A DNA stretch of 64,000 nucleotides from an uncultured Erythrobacter sp. (GTDB taxonomy: Bacteria > Pseudomonadota > Alphaproteobacteria > Sphingomonadales > Sphingomonadaceae), in assembly GCF_947502395.1 (NCBI RefSeq), contig NZ_CANMZM010000002.1, positions 682,001 through 746,000 on the forward strand, in the 5' to 3' direction. Position numbers and translations under genes: made by a program. Below the pieces are notes generated by a model, which was given only the letters and a program-made list of their open reading frames with translations, had not been told where the DNA came from and made no database searches. Positions 16,385 through 23,985 of the stretch are shown here, one piece after another (positions within the stretch are counted from its first letter, which is position 1; each line of letters opens with the position of its first letter).

Positions 16385-17671
16385 ATGAATACGGGCACCC
16401 AGACCATTTTTGCTGTCTCAAGCGGTTCGCCCCCCGCTGCCATTGGTGTTATCCGCATAAGCGGCCCACAGGCTGGACATGCGTTACAAACCCTGTCCCG
16501 CCGTGAAATCCCGGCCCGCCGGGCCTCCTTGGGACGGCTTTATGGCGCCTCCGGCGATATTCTCGACGAGGCGCTGCTGTTGTGGTTTCCTGGCCCCGCT
16601 ACGGCGACGGGTGAAGATCTGGCTGAACTCCATTGTCACGGGGGCAGGGCGGTTTTGGCGGCGGTTTGCGCTGAACTGGACAGCATGGACGGCGTGCGTC
16701 CGGCCCAAGAGGGTGAATTCACCCGTCGAAGTTTTGCCAATGGTCGGATTGACCTCGCGGAGGCAGAGGGACTTGCCGATCTTCTTGAAGCGGAAACTGA
16801 GCTTCAGCGGGCTGCGGCAATCAGCAATGCGAGCGGGAATCTGTCGGGGAAGGTCGAAAGATGGCGTGACACTGTCTTGCAACTCTCGGCACAGGTAGAA
16901 GCGGCGCTTGATTTCTCGGATGAGGATGATGTCAGTGAACTGCCCGAGGGATTGGCCTTAAGCATCTCCGCCCTGGCTGAAACGTTGATTGAATGGCTAT
17001 CCCGGCCTCGCTCCGAGCGTCTCAAAGACGGATTCCGCGTTGTTCTTGCCGGACCTCCAAATTCCGGGAAATCCACCCTGTTCAATGCTCTGGTGGAGAG
17101 TGAAGCGGCCATCACATCGCCAATCGCTGGCACAACCCGCGATGTAATCGAACGCAGCGTGGCGATCATGGGTGTGCCCTTCGTTTTTGTCGACACGGCG
17201 GGCCTTCGGGAGGAAGGTGCTGAGGAAATCGAGACAATCGGTATTGAGCGAGCTCGCAGTGAGCTGGCAAAGGGTGATTGCATCTTGTGGCTCGGTCCTG
17301 AAGGTGAAGGGCCTGAGAGGGCTTGGGAAGTGGCCGCGCGTATGGATAGCCCTGATTTCACACCAAAAAACGCTGCCCGACATACGGTCTCGGCAACCAC
17401 TGGTGCAGGTATTTTTGATCTGAAAGATGCTTTGGTCCAACTTGCGCGGGATATTCTGCCAAAACCGGGTGAGGCGGCGCTCAACGCACGCCAGCACGAA
17501 CGATTGAGCGAGGCGCGAGAGGCTCTGGTTTCCGCAACGAACCAAAGCGACTTGCTTCTTATCGGTGAGGATCTGAGGAGCGCACGGGTCGCTTTCGACC
17601 ATTTGATTGGGCGTTCTACCACGGAAGATATGCTTGACGCACTGTTTGGCCGCTTTTGTATCGGGAAGTAG
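16385..17671 (+). CDS. mnmE: tRNA uridine-5-carboxymethylaminomethyl(34) synthesis GTPase MnmE
   Basis: The 428-residue protein has an N-terminal formyl-THF-binding domain (IFAVSSGSPPAAIGVIRISG), a helical domain, a GTPase domain (GPPNSGKSTLFNAL; DTAGLRE) and the C-terminal catalytic FCIGK with its cysteine. With MnmG it modifies U34 of certain tRNAs. A TTG at 16379 could add two residues. mnmG follows 79 bases downstream, with a parS site between. Confidence 0.95.
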   Translation: MNTGTQTIFAVSSGSPPAAIGVIRISGPQAGHALQTLSRREIPARRASLGRLYGASGDILDEALLLWFPGPATATGEDLAELHCHGGRAVLAAVCAELDSMDGVRPAQEGEFTRRSFANGRIDLAEAEGLADLLEAETELQRAAAISNASGNLSGKVERWRDTVLQLSAQVEAALDFSDEDDVSELPEGLALSISALAETLIEWLSRPRSERLKDGFRVVLAGPPNSGKSTLFNALVESEAAITSPIAGTTRDVIERSVAIMGVPFVFVDTAGLREEGAEEIETIGIERARSELAKGDCILWLGPEGEGPERAWEVAARMDSPDFTPKNAARHTVSATTGAGIFDLKDALVQLARDILPKPGEAALNARQHERLSEAREALVSATNQSDLLLIGEDLRSARVAFDHLIGRSTTEDMLDALFGRFCIGK

Positions 17672-17695
17672 CGTCTTTTGACCGTATCAAGTGCA

Positions 17696-17711
17696 TGTTT
17701 CACGTGAAACA
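17696..17711. promoter_or_regulatory. parS site 1 (perfect)
   Basis: TGTTTCACGTGAAACA is the perfect 16-bp palindromic ParB-binding consensus. It lies in the mnmE-mnmG gap, about 3.4 kb before parB. Confidence 0.95.
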
Positions 17712-17750
17712 GCTTTGACGCAGCAACGGTGAGAGCCTATTTGGCGCCCT

Positions 17751-19604
17751 ATGCAAAACTTCGATGTTCTTGTGATAGGCGGCGGCCACGCCGGTGTGGA
17801 GGCGGCTTGCGCAGCTGCTCGCATGGGTGCTCGTACAGGGCTGATCAGTTTCGATCTTGAAGCGATTGGAGCGATGAGTTGCAATCCAGCAATAGGTGGC
17901 CTCGGGAAGGGCCATTTGGTTTGCGAGGTCGATGCGCTCGACGGTATTATCGGGCGGGCTGCCGATGCCGGTGCCATCCACTACCGCATGCTTAACCGCT
18001 CAAAGGGTAGCGCAGTATGGGGGCCGCGGGTCCAGGCGGACCGCAAACTATTCAAGGCGGAGGTTCAGCGGCTTGTCAAAGCACAGGGGAACCTGGCTCT
18101 TATCGAGGGAGAGGCCGCAGCACTTTCGCTTGTTGGCGGGCGTGTTGCGGGTCTTGAACTTGCCGATGGCACAATTGTTGAGGCTGGCCGGGTTATCCTG
18201 TGCACCGGGACTTTTCTTGGTGGCGTGTTGTTTCGCGGTGAAGAACGGTTTGAAGGCGGGCGCATCGGAGAGAACGCAGCTAGTCGCCTGGCCGAGCAAT
18301 TGCGCGGTGCAGAGCTTCCCATGGCGCGCCTAAAGACGGGTACGCCGCCGCGCCTTGATGGCCGGACAATTGATTGGTCTCAGCTGGATGAGCAACATTC
18401 CGACAACGAGCGTTGGACCATGTCGGCGATTTCTAGGGGGCGCTGCAATCAGCAGATATGCTGTGGGATCACACGCACCACGCAGGCTTCTCACGATATC
18501 ATCCGTGAGAATCTGCATCGTTCTCCGCTCTTCTCTGGTGCCATAGGTGCCGCCGGGCCACGCTATTGCCCTTCGATCGAGGATAAGATCCACCGCTTTG
18601 GCGACCGGGATGGGCATCAGATCTTCTTGGAGCCCGAGGGGCTCGACACTCATTTCATCTATCCCAATGGGATTAGCACCTCACTCCCAGTTGATGTTCA
18701 GCACGAAATGCTGCGTGCGATGCCTGGTCTTGGTGAAGTTGAGATGGAAGTGCCGGGTTATGCGGTGGAGTATGATCATATCGATCCACGGGCGCTGACC
18801 CCCGATCTCCAGCTTAGAGCTATTCCTGGCCTCTACTGTGCTGGTCAGATCAACGGCACGACTGGTTACGAAGAGGCCGCTGCACAGGGCCTTGTGGCAG
18901 GACTTGAGGCCGCTGCTGCGGCGTTGGGTAAGGATGCACCCAGTCTTGACCGGGCAAACTCCTACATAGCGGTCATGATCGATGATTTGACGCTTCAAGG
19001 TGTTAGCGAGCCGTATCGCATGCTCACATCGCGAGCGGAGTATCGCCTACGTTTACGTGCGAACAATGCCTCCACACGGTTGACTGAGCTAGGTCTGGAG
19101 GCGGGCTGTGTCGGCGAGGAGCGGGCAAATTGGTTCAGGGCACGCAGTGTTTCACGTGGAACAGTTGGGCAGGGCTTTGCCAAGCGTGTGCATTCACGCG
19201 AGTTGGCAGATGCTGGTCTGAATGTTCGCAGGGATGGTGGAGACAAGCCAGTCGAAGAGTGGCTTCGTCACGGTGGAGTCACCCTTGAAACACTAGCCCC
19301 GTGGCTCGGCGAACTCTCAGACATCGAACCCAGCCTCATCGAAGAAATGGCTGAAGATGCGACTTATGCTCCCTACCTTGCGCGTCAAGAGGCTGAACTT
19401 CGCGATTTGAGGGCGAGCGAAGAACTCGCTCTGGCCCCGGATTTTCCATATGAACAGGTTCCGGGTCTCTCGAATGAGATGGTAGAGCGACTCAGTCAGG
19501 CGGCTCCGGTGAGTCTGGCGGCGGCAGGCCGTGTTTCAGGGGTCACTCCTGCGGCGTTGTCTGCACTCCTTGTTCATGCACGGCGGTGGCAAAGCGCAGC
19601 GTGA
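17751..19604 (+). CDS. mnmG: tRNA uridine-5-carboxymethylaminomethyl(34) synthesis enzyme MnmG
   Basis: The 617-residue FAD enzyme begins [20 protein letters not shown] (dinucleotide fold) and contains [13 protein letters not shown], then ECGITRTT-like [11 protein letters not shown] and [16 protein letters not shown]. It partners MnmE. A near-perfect parS lies within the coding sequence at 19148-19163. The stop overlaps the likely GTG start of rsmG. Confidence 0.95.
   Translation: MQNFDVLVIGGGHAGVEAACAAARMGARTGLISFDLEAIGAMSCNPAIGGLGKGHLVCEVDALDGIIGRAADAGAIHYRMLNRSKGSAVWGPRVQADRKLFKAEVQRLVKAQGNLALIEGEAAALSLVGGRVAGLELADGTIVEAGRVILCTGTFLGGVLFRGEERFEGGRIGENAASRLAEQLRGAELPMARLKTGTPPRLDGRTIDWSQLDEQHSDNERWTMSAISRGRCNQQICCGITRTTQASHDIIRENLHRSPLFSGAIGAAGPRYCPSIEDKIHRFGDRDGHQIFLEPEGLDTHFIYPNGISTSLPVDVQHEMLRAMPGLGEVEMEVPGYAVEYDHIDPRALTPDLQLRAIPGLYCAGQINGTTGYEEAAAQGLVAGLEAAAAALGKDAPSLDRANSYIAVMIDDLTLQGVSEPYRMLTSRAEYRLRLRANNASTRLTELGLEAGCVGEERANWFRARSVSRGTVGQGFAKRVHSRELADAGLNVRRDGGDKPVEEWLRHGGVTLETLAPWLGELSDIEPSLIEEMAEDATYAPYLARQEAELRDLRASEELALAPDFPYEQVPGLSNEMVERLSQAAPVSLAAAGRVSGVTPAALSALLVHARRWQSAA
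19148..19163. promoter_or_regulatory. parS site 2 (one mismatch, inside mnmG)
   Basis: TGTTTCACGTGGAACA differs from the perfect palindrome at one position in the right arm. It lies within the mnmG coding region, encoding part of SVSRGTVG, so the DNA site is superimposed on codons. Confidence 0.85.
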
Positions 19605-20242
19605 CTGGACAGGAAATCCTAACAACGGAAACTGATGCACGGGATTATGTGCACGGCCTTGCCGATCAAGAGGCTCAAGAGCGCCTTGGGCGCTACACCG
19701 AGTTACTTCTCGATGAGAACCAGCGGCAAAACCTTATCAGCAAACCGAGCGAGACTAATCTATGGGTGCGGCATATAGCCGACAGCGCTCAGTTGCTTGA
19801 GCATGTCGGTGCCCCAGAAGACTGGAGTCACGCCCCTGGTCCATGGCTTGACCTTGGTTCTGGGCCCGGTTTGCCCGGCCTTGTGATTGCGATCTTACGC
19901 CCGCAACTTCCTGTAGTATTGGTGGAATCGCGGGGACGCCGGGTTGAGTTTCTCCAGAGATGTGTGTCCGAACTTGCGCTCGATCACTGTGAGGTTCTTG
20001 GGGATCGATTGGAGCGCGTCCGGCCCTTTCAAGCATGGGTCATTTCGGCACGCGCCTTTGCTCCATTACCAAAGCTCCTTCGTTTATCCGCACCCTTCTC
20101 CACAAAGGCGACACGCTACCTCTTGCCTAAAGGGCGATCGGCAGCGCACGAACTGAAAGAGGCTAAAGCGTCGACTCGGAACATGTTTCACGTGAAACAT
20201 TCGTTGACCGATGCAGAAGCAGGGATCATCGTGAGCAAATAG
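19601..20242 (+). CDS. rsmG: 16S rRNA (guanine(527)-N(7))-methyltransferase RsmG
   Basis: The 213-residue Rossmann methyltransferase contains [21 protein letters not shown] and the SAM motif [17 protein letters not shown]. It methylates G527 of 16S rRNA. I place the start at GTG 19601, which overlaps the mnmG stop as GTGA; GTG 19586 would add five residues. The C-terminal RNMFHVKHS is encoded by the third parS, so the protein tail is dictated by the DNA site. parA follows after 54 bases. Confidence 0.9.
   Translation: MTGQEILTTETDARDYVHGLADQEAQERLGRYTELLLDENQRQNLISKPSETNLWVRHIADSAQLLEHVGAPEDWSHAPGPWLDLGSGPGLPGLVIAILRPQLPVVLVESRGRRVEFLQRCVSELALDHCEVLGDRLERVRPFQAWVISARAFAPLPKLLRLSAPFSTKATRYLLPKGRSAAHELKEAKASTRNMFHVKHSLTDAEAGIIVSK
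20184..20199. promoter_or_regulatory. parS site 3 (perfect, inside rsmG)
   Basis: A perfect TGTTTCACGTGAAACA, extended to an 18-bp palindrome by flanking A and T. It is read in frame as MFHVKH at the rsmG C-terminus, about 100 bases before parA. Confidence 0.95.
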
Positions 20243-20296
20243 GTATCGGAAGCGCCAAGTGCGCTTGTCGATGCCCTTCAGCAACGGGAGTAGGCA

Positions 20297-21076
20297 GTGC
20301 TAACAATTGCCATTGCAAATCAGAAGGGCGGGGTAGGGAAGACCACGACCGCTATCAATATGGCGACCGCTATGGCGGCTACGGGTTGGCGCACGTTGCT
20401 GGTTGATCTTGACCCCCAGGGCAATGCTTCAACGGGACTTGGGATTGAGGCCTCAATGCGTGAGCTTTCGAGCTATGATCTGCTCGTGGAAAATCTCCCG
20501 ATCTCTGATGTGACCTACGAAACTAGCATTCCTGGTCTCGATATTGTGCCGGCCACCGTCGATTTGAGCGGAGCTGAGGTTGAATTGGTCTCGGTTGAGG
20601 AGCGTGCAGAACGCTTGCGTGCAGCTCTTTCCCAACACACTGATCACGATATCTGTTTCATCGATTGTCCACCCTCGCTGGGGCTTTTGACGCTAAATGC
20701 GCTTTGTGCAGCAGACTCTATCCTTGTGCCGCTTCAATGCGAATTTTTTGCTTTGGAGGGCCTTAGTCAGCTCTTGCAAACCGTTGAAAGGGTTCAGCAA
20801 ATGTTCAACCCATCGCTTAGTATCATCGGCGTCGCGTTGACCATGTTTGATCGGCGCAATCGCCTGACAGATCAGGTGTCGGACGATGTGCGCGATTGTC
20901 TGGGTGATCTTGTGTTCGAAACAGTTATTCCGCGCAATGTGCGTCTGTCTGAGGCGCCAAGCCATGGCCTTCCCGCTTTGGTGTACGATCACAGCTGTGT
21001 TGGAAGTCGCGCTTACATTGCGCTTGCGCGCGAACTTATTGGACGTTTTCCTCCTGAAAGGCAGGCAGCAGCATGA
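20297..21076 (+). CDS. parA: Chromosome partitioning ATPase ParA
   Basis: The 259-residue protein starts LTIAIANQKGGVGKTTTAIN with the deviant Walker A (KGGVGKT), followed by DLDPQGNASTGLG and FIDCPPSLGLLTLNAL. This is the chromosomal Soj/ParA type without an N-terminal DNA-binding extension. It drives ParB-parS complexes towards the pole. The start codon is GTG with GGGAG upstream. It overlaps parB by four bases. Confidence 0.95.
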   Translation: MLTIAIANQKGGVGKTTTAINMATAMAATGWRTLLVDLDPQGNASTGLGIEASMRELSSYDLLVENLPISDVTYETSIPGLDIVPATVDLSGAEVELVSVEERAERLRAALSQHTDHDICFIDCPPSLGLLTLNALCAADSILVPLQCEFFALEGLSQLLQTVERVQQMFNPSLSIIGVALTMFDRRNRLTDQVSDDVRDCLGDLVFETVIPRNVRLSEAPSHGLPALVYDHSCVGSRAYIALARELIGRFPPERQAAA

Positions 21077-22086
21077 GCGGCAAGACCACAGACCCCATCC
21101 GTTTCTCCGTGCCTCAGCGTGGCCCTGCTGATCGTAAGAAGAAGCTTGGCAAAGGTCTCGGTGCACTTTTGGGCGAGACCAAGCGAGAAGAGCCCCTTGT
21201 TGCGCAGGATGGTGTTGCGCAGGATGGTGGATTGAAGGCCACGCATGCCGGCCAATCGGTTGAAAGTCCCGAAATTACGTCCGATTCTCCTTTGAAGTCA
21301 TTACCGATTGCGTCAATCGAACCGCTGCCAGGGAACCCGCGCAAGCACTTCGATGAAGCAGCTCTCGAAGAATTGGCGGCATCGATCGCCTCGCGCGGAG
21401 TGATTCAGCCGATTATCGTGCGTCCTAAAGGGAAAGGACGCTACCAGCTGGTCGCGGGTGAGCGACGCTGGCGCGCCGCGCAGAAAGCGAGACTGCACCA
21501 AATTCCGGCGCTTGTTCGCGAATTGAGCGAACGCGAAGTCATGGCCCTGGCGCTTATCGAAAACCTCCAACGCGAGGATCTCAACCCTGTCGAAGAGGCA
21601 CGGGCATATCAGCGCCTCTCAGACGATGAGGGCATGACTCAGGCCGAGATAGCCCGCATGGTGGAAAAATCCCGGAGCCATGTTGCTAATATTCAACGCC
21701 TTTTGGGCCTGCCAGAGCCAGTTCTTGATCTTGTAGAGGGTGGGAAACTCTCGATGGGTCACGCGCGCGCACTCGTTGGGCACGAAGAGGCCACAAAGCT
21801 CGCAAAGCTGGCGGTCAATGATAACCTCTCGGTACGCGAGATCGAGAAATTGGTTCGTAAAGCCGGCAAGGCGGTGAGTGAAGGCGCGGCGACACCAAAG
21901 GCCATCGCCATTTCAGGCGATGACGCTGATATCATTGCGGTCCAGCGGCATCTGGAAGAGTTCCTGGGTCTCACAGTTCGGATCAAGGCGGATGCCGACC
22001 CTCGAACTGGTGCAATTACCATTAAGTATGGCTCGCTCGATCAGCTCGATTTGGTCTGTCAGCGCCTTACAGGTGGTGATTTTTAA
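21073..22086 (+). CDS. parB: Chromosome partitioning protein ParB (CTPase clamp)
   Basis: The 337-residue protein has a basic N-terminus (KKKLGKGLGALLG), the ParB/Srx CTP-binding domain (IEPLPGNPRKHFDE; VAGERRWRAAQKA, the GERRW box) and a helix-turn-helix (MTQAEIARMVEKSRSHVANI) that reads parS. A C-terminal dimerisation domain follows. It loads at the three parS sites nearby and would link the origin to a pole organiser such as the DUF2497 protein at 2536-3009. Confidence 0.95.
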   Translation: MSGKTTDPIRFSVPQRGPADRKKKLGKGLGALLGETKREEPLVAQDGVAQDGGLKATHAGQSVESPEITSDSPLKSLPIASIEPLPGNPRKHFDEAALEELAASIASRGVIQPIIVRPKGKGRYQLVAGERRWRAAQKARLHQIPALVRELSEREVMALALIENLQREDLNPVEEARAYQRLSDDEGMTQAEIARMVEKSRSHVANIQRLLGLPEPVLDLVEGGKLSMGHARALVGHEEATKLAKLAVNDNLSVREIEKLVRKAGKAVSEGAATPKAIAISGDDADIIAVQRHLEEFLGLTVRIKADADPRTGAITIKYGSLDQLDLVCQRLTGGDF

Positions 22087-22100
22087 GAAGAATTTTCGCG

Positions 22101-22134
22101 ACACCTGAAAGTAAAAATCCAAAAATTTCAGTGT
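22101..22134 (+). terminator. Weak hairpin after parB
   Basis: ACACCTGAAA (22101-22110) pairs with TTTCAGTGT (22126-22134) with one bulged base and a 15-base loop. There is no long T-tract after it. The rest of the gap to 22341 holds a small CGAACG/CGTTCG hairpin (22222-22243) and the leader of the next gene. Confidence 0.35.
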
Positions 22135-22341
22135 TCTAATGCGCTTCAGTGCAAAACCTTACGCGATTGTTAACCACACCTAAAAACGAAAGCGGAACCC
22201 CGGACTTCTACTTAGGTCTGACGAACGAGGAAAAATACGTTCGGTTAGGGTGATCTAGGCGCAGTGATTCGCGACGGGTTGCGAGAGTGCTTTCGCGGTC
22301 ATCCTGGCAATAAGGAAAAGAACTTTCGGAAGGACCACTTA

Positions 22342-22890
22342 ATGACCAAGATCATCCGCTCAGCAGCAGCAGGCGTAGCGCTCTTTGCCGCTATGGGCCT
22401 CGGCTCAGCTGCTCACGCACAAGTTTCTGAAAGCGCAGATGCACGAGCAGAAGTTCTCGCTGCGCTCCAACTCACCAACGATGCCGACCTGGACTTTGGC
22501 GCTCTCGTACTGAACGCGGGCTCAGCCGGCGGTAGCGTGACTGTCGACTCAACCGGCTTCCGCGACTGCTTTGGTGACGTAATTTGCGGCCCAGGTGGAA
22601 CCGAGCAAGCATCGACCTTCACTGTAACTGGTGCTGCAAACACCAACGTTCTTGTGTCGGTACAGGATCTTTTCACGAACCCAGTGTCCCTGACGCACAC
22701 CGGTTTTGCGGGTTCACCGAATGCTGAGCACAATATCGAGTTGACCGGCCTAGATGACGGGTCATTCGGTGGCTTTTTCGGCTTCAGCGGCAGCGAAAGC
22801 TTCAATGTTGGCGGCACGATCGACCTCGATGGTAGCGAAGTTGCTGGCACCTATGTTGGTTCATTCGACGTAACCGTCGAGTACCAGTAA
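22342..22890 (+). CDS. DUF4402 secreted pilin-like protein
   Basis: The 182-residue protein has a signal peptide (cleavage after A26, SAAHA) and a DUF4402 domain of about 150 residues. It is dominated by beta strands rich in Gly, Ser, Thr and Asp. The C-terminus GTYVGSFDVTVEYQ resembles the last strand of spore-coat-U and archaic-pilus subunits. Two cysteines (DCFGDVICG) could form a disulfide. The start at 22342 has GGAAGGA upstream. A strong terminator follows, so it may be expressed separately from and above the chaperone and usher. A structural or adhesive subunit is inferred from context. Confidence 0.8.
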   Translation: MTKIIRSAAAGVALFAAMGLGSAAHAQVSESADARAEVLAALQLTNDADLDFGALVLNAGSAGGSVTVDSTGFRDCFGDVICGPGGTEQASTFTVTGAANTNVLVSVQDLFTNPVSLTHTGFAGSPNAEHNIELTGLDDGSFGGFFGFSGSESFNVGGTIDLDGSEVAGTYVGSFDVTVEYQ

Positions 22891-22941
22891 ACTCCTCGCT
22901 TTGGGCGCCAAGACAGCTTGGCGTCACTCGAGAAGAGCACG

Positions 22942-22976
22942 AAAGCCGCACCCTTACTAAAGGGCTGCGGCTTTTT
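22942..22976 (+). terminator. Rho-independent terminator of the DUF4402 gene
   Basis: AAAGCCGCA-CCCTT pairs with AAGGG-TGCGGCTTT as a 14-bp stem with one bulge and a four-base loop, followed by TTTTT. This is the clearest intrinsic terminator in the window. Confidence 0.88.
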
Positions 22977-23010
22977 GCTTGGGTGAACCCTTCAAAACAC
23001 CCGCACATCT

Positions 23011-23061
23011 TTAACCAATCTTAACCCTGATTGCTTACCAAACCCACGTGAAACTACGTGG
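23011..23061 (+). promoter_or_regulatory. TTAACC direct repeat and CCACGT palindrome upstream of the chaperone gene
   Basis: TTAACC occurs twice at ten-base spacing (23011-23016 and 23021-23026). It is followed by CCACGT-GAAACT-ACGTGG (23044-23061), a 6-bp inverted repeat containing CACGTGAAAC, ten bases of the parS palindrome. A likely operator region for the chaperone-usher genes; no regulator can be named. Confidence 0.4.
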
Positions 23062-23107
23062 AAGTCCGGGCGAATAAGGGCTTCCAACACGGGGAGCCAA
23101 TCGAATC

Positions 23108-23944
23108 ATGTTCTTGAAGTCTTTGCGAAAATTCTCACTTGTAGCGGCCGGCCTTGCCGCGTTTGGTGCTCTAGGGCTCACCACGCCCGCACAAGCCCAA
23201 GGCGATTTGCTCGTGGCTCCGACGCGGGTGGTGCTCGATGGGTCGCGCGGCACCGAAGTGATCCTCAGCAATATCGGTTCTGAAGAAGCAACGTATCGTA
23301 TCAGCCTCGAGCTGCGCCGCATGACCGAAGCAGGGCGCTTGGTCCCGGTCGAGAAGACCGAAGCCAATGGTGTTGAAGAAGCATCGCTTGGGATGATCCG
23401 TTATGCACCGCGCCGGATCTCACTTCCGCCAGGGCAACCGCAGGCGGTGCGCCTGGCAGCGCGTCCGGGTGCTGAGCTTCCGGACGGCGAATACCGCGTG
23501 CATATGTCCTTCAAAGCGATTCCGCGTCCACGCGAGGTTACGGAGGAACAAACGCAAACTGATGCGGTCTCTTTCAAGCTTATCCCGATCTACGGGATTA
23601 CCATTCCCATTATCGTTCGCCACGGCCGCGTTGAAGCGCAGGTCGCGTTAACGCAGCCCAGTATTGTGCAGGGGGAAAATGGTCCCGAGCTTGCGATGTC
23701 GATCGAGCGTTCGGGTGAAAGCTCAACCTATGGGGTGCTCAGCGTCGTCAAGGACGGCCTGGACGAACCGATGATCCTGGCCGGAGGGATCGCTGTTTAT
23801 CCTGAGGTTGGCTCACGCCAAGTGCGCGTCAATCTGACGCCCGAGCAGGTCGAGCAAATCAAAGGTCCTGCGCGGATCGAGTACCGCGAGCTGCCAGAGC
23901 TGGGCGGGGGCCTGATCGCGGCCGTTGACGGAATGATCGGCTAG
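23108..23944 (+). CDS. PapD-like periplasmic fimbrial chaperone
   Basis: The 278-residue exported protein has a signal peptide to about residue 30 and an N-terminal immunoglobulin-like domain with the chaperone pattern LLVAPTRVVLDGSRGTEVILSN-type strands. The conserved ISLPPGQPQAVRL segment precedes the second domain. Such chaperones donate a strand to fold pilus subunits in the periplasm. The second domain is longer than in classical PapD and has IPIIVRHGRVEAQV. It lies 41 bases before the usher-like gene, and 217 bases after DUF4402 beyond a terminator. Confidence 0.85.
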   Translation: MFLKSLRKFSLVAAGLAAFGALGLTTPAQAQGDLLVAPTRVVLDGSRGTEVILSNIGSEEATYRISLELRRMTEAGRLVPVEKTEANGVEEASLGMIRYAPRRISLPPGQPQAVRLAARPGAELPDGEYRVHMSFKAIPRPREVTEEQTQTDAVSFKLIPIYGITIPIIVRHGRVEAQVALTQPSIVQGENGPELAMSIERSGESSTYGVLSVVKDGLDEPMILAGGIAVYPEVGSRQVRVNLTPEQVEQIKGPARIEYRELPELGGGLIAAVDGMIG

Positions 23945-23985
23945 GTCCTGCCCCTAGGGATCGGGTCACTCCCGGAACTCATCTG

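Noticed and set aside
23011..23026. Full CtrA box (TTAA-N7-TTAA)
   Set aside because: The spacing is N6, not N7, so it is reported only as a repeat.
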